From the NCBI GenBank assembly GCA_020650975.1, contig JAIPMN010006458.1, forward strand, positions 1-23,289: a stretch of 23,289 bases of DNA, written 5' to 3'. Source of the DNA: Apostichopus californicus (taxonomy: Eukaryota; Echinodermata; Holothuroidea; Aspidochirotida; Stichopodidae). Below the pieces are notes generated by a model that worked only from the letters and a program-made list of their open reading frames with translations, had not been told where the DNA came from and ran no database searches. A program made the position numbers and the translations under genes. Below, one piece after another: positions 1-11,200 of this stretch (positions are counted from its first letter, which is position 1; every line of letters starts with the position of its first letter).

Positions 1-304
1 ATAATATATATGCAGGATCGAGAGCTGGGCAAGACCGTCCCAGGACAACTATGTCACCTGCCGTTTGTATTCGTCATTTCCTTAATGTACATGTAAATGA
101 GAATGATATATTATCCTTTCTTTCATATTTTCATGGGCCCTATAGTTGACCCCCTCAAATCACTACCTGATGACTTATCAACTTAATAAGTAAACCTAGT
201 AAAATCGAGAACATAATCCCCCTTGATGCGTTTTCATATATCATTTAACCACTTTAACTAATCCACTTCACAACAACTAATATATCAAAACAAGACACTA
301 GAGG

Positions 305-815
305 TCAACTCATCTGATATATTATGCGTGTTGTTAAGTCTTGTTATCTTTTCAACCACCTCATAATAGCTACAAATATTAAATCCAAGACCGAAATGAT
401 CTTATCTGATATATTATACGTTTGGTATTGCATAGTAATGACTTTAATCACCTCATAATAACATATAAATACCGAAGTGTGATATTTTAACCATTTTGTT
501 ATATTATGCGTTTGTTATGCCTTGTTATCTTTTTTAACCGCCTCATAATAGCTAAAATGATTAAACCCAAGCCCGAGATGATCTTATCTGATATATTATA
601 CGTTTGTTATTGTATATTAATGACTTTAAGCACCTCATAATAACATAAAAATACCGAAGTGTGATATATTGACCATTTTGATATTATTATGCGTTTGGTA
701 TGCCTTGTTATCTTGTTTTAACCGCCTCATAATAGCTAAAAATATTAACTCCAAGCCCGAGATATATTATACGTTTGTTATGCATGATTATCATTTTAAT
801 CACGGCATAATAAGT
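305..815. repeat. Higher-order tandem repeat, ~183-bp dimer of ~91-bp monomers
   Basis: About 2.8 dimers. The A-type marker CCTCATAATAGCT begins at 359, 541 and 725 (spacing 182 and 184). The B-type marker ATATTATACG begins at 411, 593 and 764. A and B monomers are related (both have ATATTATxCGTTTG and a CCTCATAATA block) and alternate ABABAB, with a small deletion in the last copy. Sequence from 1 to 304 is AT-rich, with only weak echoes of the unit and nothing else visible. Confidence 0.8.
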
Positions 816-2532
816 TCCTCTTGGTCTCAACAGGGGTGCCGATATACCGCACCACGCACGCCGAGAAACATAATGGACAAACAGACAAACAAGGCTATCA
901 CTTGATGGTATCAGTTGATGTGGTGAGCCTGGTGAGGGGTATCTTGTGACCAACTTCATCTTTTTTTTTGGTGTTAGCGGATATCCTTACAAGATAAACT
1001 TCAGGCTGGGAAGTTGAATATCGATTTCTGTAAATATTTGTGCCATGGTTAAATTATGTATTGATTCGTATTGTTCTAGAAATAGTTTCTTTATATTTCC
1101 AGCTGATCGGTCTTTCAGTAGGCTTTGTAATAGTGTTATGTTGATCACTTAACCATTCTTACAATCACTGACGTACATATGGGTACCGTGGATTGCCAAA
1201 GACAGTGTAGATCCTGTACTTGATCCTGCGTATTCTATTTGGGAATGTTCTATAATATAGTGAGAACCATGCGGTGGAGAATCCACACCAGTGCACGACC
1301 CCCCCCCCCACCCTTCTTCAAAACTTCCAAACAACTCATTTGCTCATTACAATTAGTTGAAATTATGTATGAGAAACGTGAACTGATCTTAAAAAAGCTA
1401 TATGAGTTGATTTTGCTACTATATTTTTCTATACATAAATTCCATAAATATTTAGAACATTTTAGCCTCACTAGTCATGGGTTAAATTAAAATGATGACG
1501 TATAAATGGAACTTTAAGATTGATATCGGCCATATAGGTCTACTATGTGTTCTGCATATCACTAATGCTAATTTGAAAACTGTCTGAGGCTAGGAAATGT
1601 TGACAGCCAAATGAACTAATTAATGACATTCTAATTAACCTGCTTTATTTAAATCATTAAACTCTAAGAGGGTTCTTATTTTAGACTTGGTAAACTACTC
1701 TCCCAAACATATAAAGACAGATTAATATATAACTATATCGTTGTATTATAATTTAAGAAAGTTATATACATGAGAATTGCATTTTGAAAATAAAGGGACA
1801 TTTTTGGGGGCAGAAAAGGGTATGCATTTGTGGGTTACGTGGGATATTAAACAGAATCCCAATAAACGTTTTTACTCCATGTATTCTATGCATTAATAGA
1901 GCATTCCGAATAGTACAGGAGTCTTTAAATTTGGACTATATTACTCTGAACGTTGTTTTCCTTTCTTTAGTGGGGGGGGGGGGGGGGTAGGGGTAAGGGG
2001 TGGGTCGATGTGGGGATGTTCCCCAGTTTATGTTATATAATTCCACTAGCGTATCCATGCAGTGAAAACTATTTTACGATGGCGCTAGTCTAATACTCAA
2101 GGACATTTTGATAGAAAATCCTATTATGTCTTTTAAAAGCATCCGTACATTTAATATTAGCTGGTCACATATTTAGTGGTCGGTGGCTGCAAACATGCTA
2201 GTTAGACCATCTGGCCATAGGCAAGGCTTCACGCACGCCATTTAGATTGCTTCTGGTCGACCTTTGACCGACCTTATTCTCATCCCCCCCCCGGGTTCTT
2301 TTGCGACAACAAGGAAGACACGGGATCCTAGGCCACAAAAAGTGCCATCGACCACTGGAGCGTGATGAACTCTAGTATGCCTTCAACCTTAGTACGATTT
2401 AAACGACCAGCAGAGCAAGAGTCTTTCACATGCCCCTTATACCACTGGCCACCACGTCAGATGTTAAAGTATATATTATAAAATTATATATGCATGAAAA
2501 TGCTTTAACTTGCTTACGCGGCTTACAAGAGA
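816..2532. other. Spacer without a supported gene
   Basis: AT-rich sequence with short chance open frames on both strands. It contains an 11-base C run (1299-1309), a 16-base G run followed by further G tracts (1972-2018), and a 9-base C run near 2284. I see no splice-framed coding signal or domain motif. Confidence 0.6.
1972..2018 (+). repeat. G homopolymer and G-tract cluster
   Basis: Sixteen consecutive G (1972-1987) are followed by TAGGGGTAAGGGGTGGG and a further GGGG. Four or more G tracts within 50 bases fit a potential G-quadruplex, and such runs also slip in sequencing, so the exact length is unreliable. Confidence 0.6.
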
Positions 2533-2750
2533 GGTTTACTTGAATCAGTTGACAAGTGCAGTATTTTTATGCTGCCATTGTTTAGCTTTAATCGTTTTAC
2601 TTGATTTCGACATTCACGGCATATGCACGCAACATTTTAATGGTTTACTTAAATCATTTGACTAGTGCCGTATTTTTATATTCGTATTTGTTATAGTCGA
2701 TTTGGTCTGTAATATCTCTGAAAAGTGTAAATGTAAGATAATGGCTAGAA
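2533..2750. repeat. 109-bp diverged tandem duplication
   Basis: GGTTTACTTGAATCAGTTGA at 2533 recurs as GGTTTACTTAAATCATTTGA at 2642; the match extends through GTATTTTTAT (38 bases with about five differences) and then fades. The offset is 109 bp. Confidence 0.6.
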
Positions 2751-4071
2751 CATTAGGTGTATGTAGGCATAACAACACTTAAGGTTAAATTTCAAGTGAA
2801 AGATTTAGCATCTAAAGACAATCATTGCTGATCATTCTATAAACATTTATCATGGATCAAAATTTAGTTGATGGGATAAATCAGACGAGAGGTGCTACTT
2901 AACCGTATAGCTATCACTCTGCACGGGTCCGGCCCTGGACCCGCGGTCACGGCTATGCGCAAAGTGTTAACAAAACACTGAAAACACCGGCAAAGTTAGT
3001 CCTAGGCCTGTCATTAACATGCTATAACGGCTAATGATAATACAAACCAAACAAGTTATTTTCACCTAAATTATCCGTGTATCTTCACCCATATCATATA
3101 TAGTCTAATGGTACCATCAGAATCCCCTAAGTATTACCAACGCTTAAATATTTTTCTTTTTATTTTACCTTCTTTTTTTGAAAGTGTAAATATCTAAAAC
3201 ATGAGATCTCAAAGTAAAGAATGTTTAGATGCAACTGAGGTACTTTCTACCGAATTTTCTTTCTGCGAAACTAAGCCAAAACTATGGTGTCACTCTCCGC
3301 TAAGTTTCCTAGTAGTCTCTTTTGGAAAATGCACATTTAAGAAGGTCCTGATAAGCTTCCCCCTCTTTTTAACAAAAGGTATGTCCGCCACTGAAGTTTA
3401 TGGTATGTATTTGGATCTATGACCTGGGAAAATATGCTTGCAAACCGAAATTGAGTCCTTCTTTCCAGAAAATCGCACCCCAAGTTTAGACCAGCCTAAG
3501 CCCCTGTTTTAAGTATTAGTTCTTTGGAACTCCAATACGACATAGTAATACTTCTTGCCCATGCATTCTGGGAATTTCCAGGGAACGCGAAGAGGACAAG
3601 AAAACATAACCATTTTTTACTGAATCCTAACACCTAAAACAACAAGTAGACAACCTTGTAGCATCCAGTATATATACAGACGAAGAGTCCAGACATATCT
3701 TACATGTAATCTACTATACACTAGGGCTGTGGATTCGTTCGCGAGGATTTGTTAGCTATATACGTCTTGTCGATACACGTCGAACAATTTTTTTTTCGTT
3801 TCATAATTCACCGATCGAGTGATATCTCGAATATCTTATTTCATTTTATTGAACAGATCCCCGAAGGACGCTTTTCCGAAGCAAACTAATATTGAGTTAA
3901 CTGGAGCGAAGCTTTGGAAAGATGTGACGGTATGTAAATTAGTTAAGGAACAATTGTAGCCTTGGACCCATTTCGAAAGTAAATCTGTACCAGTAAATTT
4001 TTTGAGGCATGATTTGACATCACCTCATTCAGTTTTAGTTATCTGTTTGATCTGATTTTACGTATACTGAA
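2751..4071. other. Spacer without a supported gene
   Basis: No credible exon. A GC-rich inverted pair GGGTCC/GGACCC lies near 2925-2942. Positions 3857-3929 are flanked by AG and GTATGT and are open in one frame for 24 codons, but lack a partner exon. Near 3724 the sequence GGGCTGTGGATTCG resembles a DNA-transposon end without a visible mate. Confidence 0.5.
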
Positions 4072-4125
4072 CATATACAGCCTATATACAGCCAACAATA
4101 CAGCCAAATATACAGCCAACAATAT
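4072..4125. repeat. Short tandem repeat of TATACAGCCAACAA
   Basis: Four imperfect copies of the core ATACAGCC, spaced 10-14 bases apart, two of them followed by AACAAT. Confidence 0.7.
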
Positions 4126-4356
4126 GGAAGCAGAGTTAGATTCCAAACTTATCATCATTTAAATCTTTCAGCAGCTTACAAGTTTCATTTGATTCTATGA
4201 CAGTCACTTTAGTTGACCTACAAGCTGTGGTTTCGGAGTGAAAACGATTGCTTCTGGGACGTCTGTGATGATGATACACGCAGCACCGCACAAATTGGTG
4301 ACGAACAGCACAGTTCTCGTGATGACACGTCATAGAGCTGTTGGATCTGAGATGTT

Positions 4357-4439
4357 CCTCTCTCTCTCTCTCCCTTTCCCCCTCCACCTCCACACCACCC
4401 CACCTCTCTCTCTCTCTCTATATATATATACACACACAA
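4357..4439. repeat. Compound (CT)n-(TA)n-(CA)n microsatellite
   Basis: Two CT runs (4358-4372 and 4403-4419) are separated by C-rich sequence and followed by TA and CA runs. The open frames through it on both strands are low-complexity and not genes. Confidence 0.85.
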
Positions 4440-4560
4440 CTAAGAATAATCGTAAATAAAACAGGTTAATGCATGAATAAGAATTCATATCAGTAGGCCT
4501 ATATTATCCTTATAGTTACTTGCGTCATTTTAAAAATATTTTTTACTCCACCACTTTACA

Positions 4561-4720
4561 TACTAGCGACCCTCAAAAAACTCCCAAGCTGCACCCTAAA
4601 ATACGTCATAAAACGCTTTCTACGGTATACATCATAAAATACGTCCTAAAATGCTACCTAATATACATCCTAAAGTAGTCTTACAATACGTACTGCAGCA
4701 CGTTCTAAATAACGACCTTC
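4561..4720. repeat. Degenerate repeat of CCTAAAATACGTC
   Basis: Variants of CTAAAATACGTC, ATAAAATACGTC and CTAATATACATC recur about every 15-25 bases; the array is strongly diverged and borders are approximate. Confidence 0.45.
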
Positions 4721-4962
4721 TGGTAACATATTAAATTTACATATGCGGGCAAGCCCGGCTTAGTGATAAGCAAGCCTTGTGTGATTTGAAATTAATATTT
4801 CCTTTCTCACTCCTGCTTCTTCAAGAGCTTGTTAATTCTTCCGATAGGCTTGTACCGTACTACTCACTCAAAATTTGTCTGCATAACAGTCAAGCAAGTG
4901 CTTCCAACAAGCTGATTATTTTGCCAACATTGCCATCGGATCACGGTACGGTGGTTGACGTG

Positions 4963-4970
4963 TGACGTCA
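4963..4970. promoter_or_regulatory. CRE-like site TGACGTCA upstream of the receptor gene
   Basis: A perfect palindromic cAMP-response element sequence 228 bp upstream of the receptor start codon. Known CREs bind CREB/ATF factors. Use here is inferred from position only, and the transcription start is not known. Confidence 0.25.
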
Positions 4971-5197
4971 CGACATAGTCCCGAAAATTGGCATCTCTGC
5001 AATCGTTCAAAAGATGTAATAGAGGGATGATGTGTGTCGCTTTGACGGACAATTCTGTATCAACATTCTGTAGTAAACAGATGTTGGATCGATAAACAAA
5101 CTTAAAGGAATCTATCAAAGAGCTTTAAGATATTACTGAAAGTGAAGTAATACAAACAATTTTATTTTTCAGCGTTTAGCAACGTAAACGGCTAACA

Positions 5198-5276
5198 ATG
5201 GTACTTTTGTTGATTGTATGGATATTTCCTCTATTACTGAAGATTACAATGGCTGACGAACTTACAGAAGATATCG
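5198..5276 (+). CDS. Receptor gene exon 1: signal peptide
   Basis: Encodes Met1 to residue 26 plus the first base of codon 27. A hydrophobic core (VLLLIVWIFPLLL) directly after Met fits a secretory signal peptide, with cleavage likely around residues 18-20. The donor is G|GTGAGT, phase 1. A pyrimidine-rich AG at 5161-5172 could be an acceptor, so an untranslated exon may lie further upstream. The rest of the open frame to 5437 is intronic. Confidence 0.82.
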
Positions 5277-8200
5277 GTGAGTATGATGAAGCATTATTAT
5301 TTTCCCCGCTTCTTTGTCTTAGTCCATTCCAAACAGTGACCGCAGTATTTTACTACACCAACACATTTCATCAAATGGCACACAAATACTTAAAACAGCA
5401 CACACACAAAAAAGTTGCATTAATTCAAGGAAAATGAAATTGGGAATTTGAATTTAGCCAGTAGATTTTAGATGCAACGGCAATATGGTGGATAGGGAGA
5501 GAGAGAAAGAGAGAGGGAAGTGATGGAATCTGCAACACACATTACATAGTAGTACTATGTCAAGGCGTTTTAACATTTACCTCTCTATTCTAATTAAAAA
5601 GTAAATTAAATAATGAAAAAAAAACAACTACAATTAAGCTGAAGTGAAATTAGTTCCACTTGAATACAGTTGTACTTTTGTTAAGGTAACTTTTATTTTA
5701 TTTAAGTAAGCGGCAGTCTACATATGCTGCACATTTAGTTTGTTTTAATCTTTTGTGGAATCCTATTCAACTTATAATAAGTAGAATTCCATTTCACTAT
5801 GTGGTACATTGGTCAGCATATTGAAATCCATAGGAGAAAAAATTGCTTGATTGATTTATCTTTGCTATTATATTTTGCTCAATTTCTCAGGTTCATGTCA
5901 ACCGATCTACATTAATACCAGCGGAAGCATGTTATTCTCTCCTAACTACCCTGGGAATTACTCTGGAAACAGCCTGTGTGATTACTACGTCACCGCACCC
6001 GAGGGACACTACGTCGGTTTCATTGTACATGAAATAGAAATTGAGTTTACCTCTACATGCATAATGGATTCACTCTCGGTATTTTTACGACTCTTATCAA
6101 TTTAAACTTCAGACGGGTTAAGCATCAATCTAATGATGGGATATTTTAAACAATTGTTAACAAGATTTAAGACAAAATACGTGTTAACGCATCTCTTATG
6201 TTGAGTCAAGTATATAATTCATTGTTTTTAATTCTCAAAGGTTATCAGGCAACCAGTTTTGATGTTTAACCTCCTTCTTGACAAAACACAGTAGAACTTT
6301 AATAATGGAAGATTATCCTTTTGTTATATAAAGAGTACCATTTTTGCTGAGAAATTAAGTAACTGTACAGTAATTATGTGCCCTTTTTGTGATATCACCC
6401 CTCCCCCTTTCCCCCAACAATTTTACTAAGACATGCCAATTCTTTTTTTTAAAGATTCAAATACTGGAATTTGTGGTAAAGAATGTACTTTTGAGTCCAT
6501 TTCATGGTGTCGAGTTGCGGCCAAGTTTGCCAGTTTGGTTTTCTGAGATCTAAGATACATGTCCTACTGCATTTTGCCAGGGACCCCAAAAATGGCTAAA
6601 CTGACTAGCCTAGCAGAGACCATATGGAGACCATATGGTCATGAGTTCCTATGAAACAGCCGATAAATAAATAGATAACATAATAAAGAATAAAATATAA
6701 AAATTAATAATAATAGAAATACACAGAGGTTTAATGTCTCATGTCACATATTTACAATGTGATATACAAATGGTGCAAAATGATGAAGACTTAACGACGC
6801 AGAATATTTGAAACAATGGGATTAACACTGAGTTTCATGCATAATCGTAAGTCTGCAATGAAGTATAAACGCTACCGCTGAGTTACTTTAATATTCAACG
6901 AGCCTTCTAGATATGTATAGCATTTTTCTAAAGGTGCTCAAATTTAATATAGACTGTGTAAAATATATGCCCAGCTTATATCTTCATTTTTGTTACTGAG
7001 ATAAACGATATCTTCTCTAAAATTCTGTCTAACATCATTCTTTTAACTCTGCTTAGCCATGACCTCTCTCTCCCAAGAGTAAACCAATCCAAGCCACTTG
7101 TTAAACATAAATATATGTTTAATTATCATTTTTAATCCTAAGTACACTTATTGTAGGTTTGTTTCTTAATATTCTTAATTTCCTTCACAGATTTATGACG
7201 GAGAGTCGACAGCAGACATTCTGCTTGCCAAATTGTGCGGTTATACCATAATGTCACCGATTTTCAGTGACAGTCGACATATGACCTTTCGTTTTAAGAG
7301 TGATAGCGGCACAGCAGGCATTGGTTTTTGGGGCCAAGTCTTCTTTAAAAGGGGTAAATATTTGTTTATGTTATATTTCTGTTGTCTGTGAATAATCAAC
7401 GTTAGTATGACCTTTAAGAAATTTCAAACTACATAACGTTAGTTAGATGTGAAAAAAATTTGGTACGATCAATACAAATTTGTCTATAATACTATAAAAC
7501 TAAATATTGCACAATCTGAAACAACTAACACAATGAGAACATCTACTAAATTTAAGAGGAATAAACAGAAGAATAAAAATAGATCTCGCCACTTACATAA
7601 GCTAAGCCTACACCCAAGCAAGTGAAGGTTTCCCCAAGGCGAAGTCTTTTGTCACAAACGGTAATCTTATAAATAACAATAAATAACACATTCTTGAAGG
7701 AAAAAGATACTACTGTACCACAATTGGAGTTCCAACGGAACACTATCAAGATTTGTTGTATGGAATCTGAGGGAAAGCCAGTGTAACTTCAGTCATTAAA
7801 TGCTATTAGCTGTTTATATATCATACCTTCATGCATGGCAAGCCAAATGTCCAATAATTAGATATTCCATGGTTTCGGTCGCAAAACCTGGAATATTGAC
7901 CGATTAACCTGGAGTAGCTACCGATCATCGAAGGTTTTCGACCGATAATCTATGTTTCTTTCAGGTGGCTGAAATTAATTGTATAGCTTGACAAAATTTC
8001 TGGAAACTTAAACAAGAAGTGTTACATTGACAGTTATGCACATACCACTCAAACGACAGTTGTCATTTACCCATATGTGTAGTATGTTGACTGTATGGAT
8101 GAACTGTTTCAATGAATGCTTAAAACGTATTTATTAACCTGACATATCAAAGGTCATGAGGCCAATGAAAGTTAAGGTTCAAAAGGGTAAGCCCCTATGT

Positions 8201-11200
8201 ATTTTAAACGCGGTGGGTGGATGACGATGTGCCTCAGTTGTGATGACATCATATTTTTCATGTACTCCATGGATTGCCTACCAACTTATATTTATTTGAC
8301 ATCAGCTATAGCGTTCTCATGTTTTTTTCCTTTTATACTTATTACATACAGGCGATACTTGTTCATTGTCTTTAACTGAGAGTGGTGAGATAACGTCGCC
8401 AAATTTTCCCGCTAATTATAATGATATGGAAAGATGTAAATACACAGTGATCGCGCCAGACGACAAATTAGTTGCGATAACTTTCTATAAGTTCAGTTTG
8501 GAAAATTCAGAGGGTTGTATAAGCGACGCAGTGACCGTGAGTATAGCTATTGCAGATGAACTTACAAAACATTATCAGTATTATCAGATTCCAGCAATGT
8601 CAACAAATCATCGGGCATGACTGTACACATGTACAATGATAAGTAATATATACTTAAATGATGACTTAGGCACAAACTTAAGTTGGATACGTTTAAGACC
8701 TATCATAATAAAAAACACTGCTATTAATCTGTATTTCTGTAACCCATATACCAGAGCTCCCAACTGACCCGCATTTCGCGGGTTGGACCCGCATTCTAAC
8801 ACCCAAACCCGCTGACCCGAAAAACCCGCTTTGTAATTGTCAAGTATACATAAAAAAAATTGCATCAAATTTTAACTTAGCAACCATCATTTCTTTAGCA
8901 TTTAGCATAATAGAGTATAAAACCTCCTTTACAGCATCATTTGAACCTCAAATTAGCCTATATTTCTTTTCATTGGGGCGAGCTGCGAACATTTTCATGC
9001 CACGGGAAAGAATGAATTATCACCTACTATTCAATTTATTGATCTTACACACAAAAGAATGCATATTTCTCAGAAAATTTTGGGTGACAAAAGCCTTTCT
9101 AAGTGCCACCATTTTACATGTAGGCATCACCAGGATTCCAAAAAAAAATCAGAAGGGGAGGGGGACACCCCCTTTTACCCCTCCCCCAGGACGGCGATTC
9201 GTGGCATGGACCAGCATGTGCCTTCTCAAGAGTTGGGAGCTATGATATACACCTTGTGAGGAATGACCCTTTAAAAAGATGAGGGTAATCACTTAAAGCG
9301 ACTGGACTATATGTCATAATACACAATACATTCGGTCAGTTACTCAGATGCAACACAAACATCCTCAACCAGAAAACAGAAACCATTTTGGGTCTACAAT
9401 GTGGTACAAATTGGTCAACTCAAGGGTGTTATGGTGGTTATATATCTAGTGGAATGAACCTGTTTTGGTCGAATCATTATTAATTATAAATAAATAGACA
9501 TACACATTTTTGCCCTGCACCGAGGAGCCGACGCCATCATACAGTGATCTGTTTAGGAGCATTCCATATATTTTAATGTTTAACTTGATACCTACTTGAT
9601 ACATGAAGCTATAGTGTGTTGTCAAAATGAACGTGTTATATGCATTATTAATTGCTAACGCAGATACAAAATGGTGTCACGTGAAGCCATTATTTTACGA
9701 AATCCATTGAAATATAGGTATAGCGATGTCATTATAGTTTGAAGCTGCTACTAACTTGATACATGCAGATATATGGTGGTGACACGAAGAACGTTACAAA
9801 GCTAACCAGCCTCTGCGGATCCGTAAATCGACGGACATTTTACAGTGAGGGCAACAAGATGGTTGTACTGATAACCAGTGATACTCAGAACTCCAGTTTC
9901 GGATTCAACGCCTCATTCTCTTTCCACGATCGTAAGTTTTTGTTTCGAGAACACAATTAGAAACGAATTAAGTTAATCATTATTTTATGCATCGTTTTAC
10001 GATGTTCATGATAACCATGTGCCTAATCATCAGCCTCTTCTTCGAAAGGTTTAAGCAAGTTGAAACTTCAGTTTGAGTTTGGTTGTAACTTTGTGTAACT
10101 CTCCCAAGCCTGTCTGTAGCGTAGAAACCTCATATAATGTGATTGTTTTGGTGTATTTTCAGATATTATCATAACTAGTACATTTTTATTGAAAACAGCA
10201 TAATGTCTTTCAGTTCATCTCATTTCCAGGACACATCTGTAAAAGCGTCATTGACGAGAGTGGATCAACGATTACGTCACCAAATTTCCCTGAGAACTAT
10301 GGTAACTTACAAAACTGTGAATATCTGATCGAAAGCGGTGAAAATCAAGTAGTTGAATTGACATTTTCTTCTATCGATACCGAATTCGACGAATCGTGTG
10401 CAGTTGACTCTGTTACGGTGAGTCAATCATTTTTAGATATATAGGTTATGTTATCACTTAAAAGGTGCTTTTAGGAAATATTTAGATTTGATATGCCATA
10501 GGCTATTCGAAATAAAACTTTCACTGTTGATAATGTTTCTATGCATTCGCGTTTTCCAAGATATTCAGCTTTAAAATATTCTTAATGTCTGGAATGTTTT
10601 CTTGATAGATGTGATAGAGATAATTGTCATAAATAAGACTTGATCCAGTCTAAATATGACATCAACGAGCCACATGTGCCTCAAACTTTTATGTTTTTTT
10701 CTTTATTAATGACAACGTTCATGTTCTGTAATGGACACGAGCTTTGGTAATGCTGACTCAAAATCTTAAGATGGCATGAACACGTGATATTTATAAATGA
10801 AACATAAGCTATAGAGACTTGTCTTAGGATCACTTTCTACAGTACATAGACTGTGTTAGTTAGATTTGGACAAAATACTTTTCTTAGGTTGGTGTGATAT
10901 GTTATTTGCCAAACAGAGCTCACATGACCACTGACTTGATGTTCAGCCATATGAACGTTGATCCGTCATCATTGTCACCAGGTTGAAATTAAATCACACA
11001 AAATGACTAACAGGAGCAGACTTTACTTATATATTTGATGGAGTAGGCATATATACGAATTTTGTTGTTTCGACCACTGTTTTTACCCCAGATGACCTTT
11101 GACCTAAACATTACTTACAAATTTTATGACCCATCCTGTGCTGATAATGGCGATCACGTTTGATCAAAACAAGCTTATCTCCAAAGAGGAGGAGGCTCTA

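Noticed and set aside
3722-3800. DNA-transposon end resembling GGGCTGTGGATTCG
   Set aside because: No matching inverted end or target duplication was found downstream.
3857-3929. Possible exon flanked by GAACAG and GTATGT
   Set aside because: It is 24 codons at most, has no recognisable motif and no partner exon. It could at best be an untranslated exon of the receptor gene.
4136-4459. Open frames on both strands across the CT/TA/CA microsatellite
   Set aside because: The frames exist because of dinucleotide repeats; their translations are low-complexity ER/LS runs.
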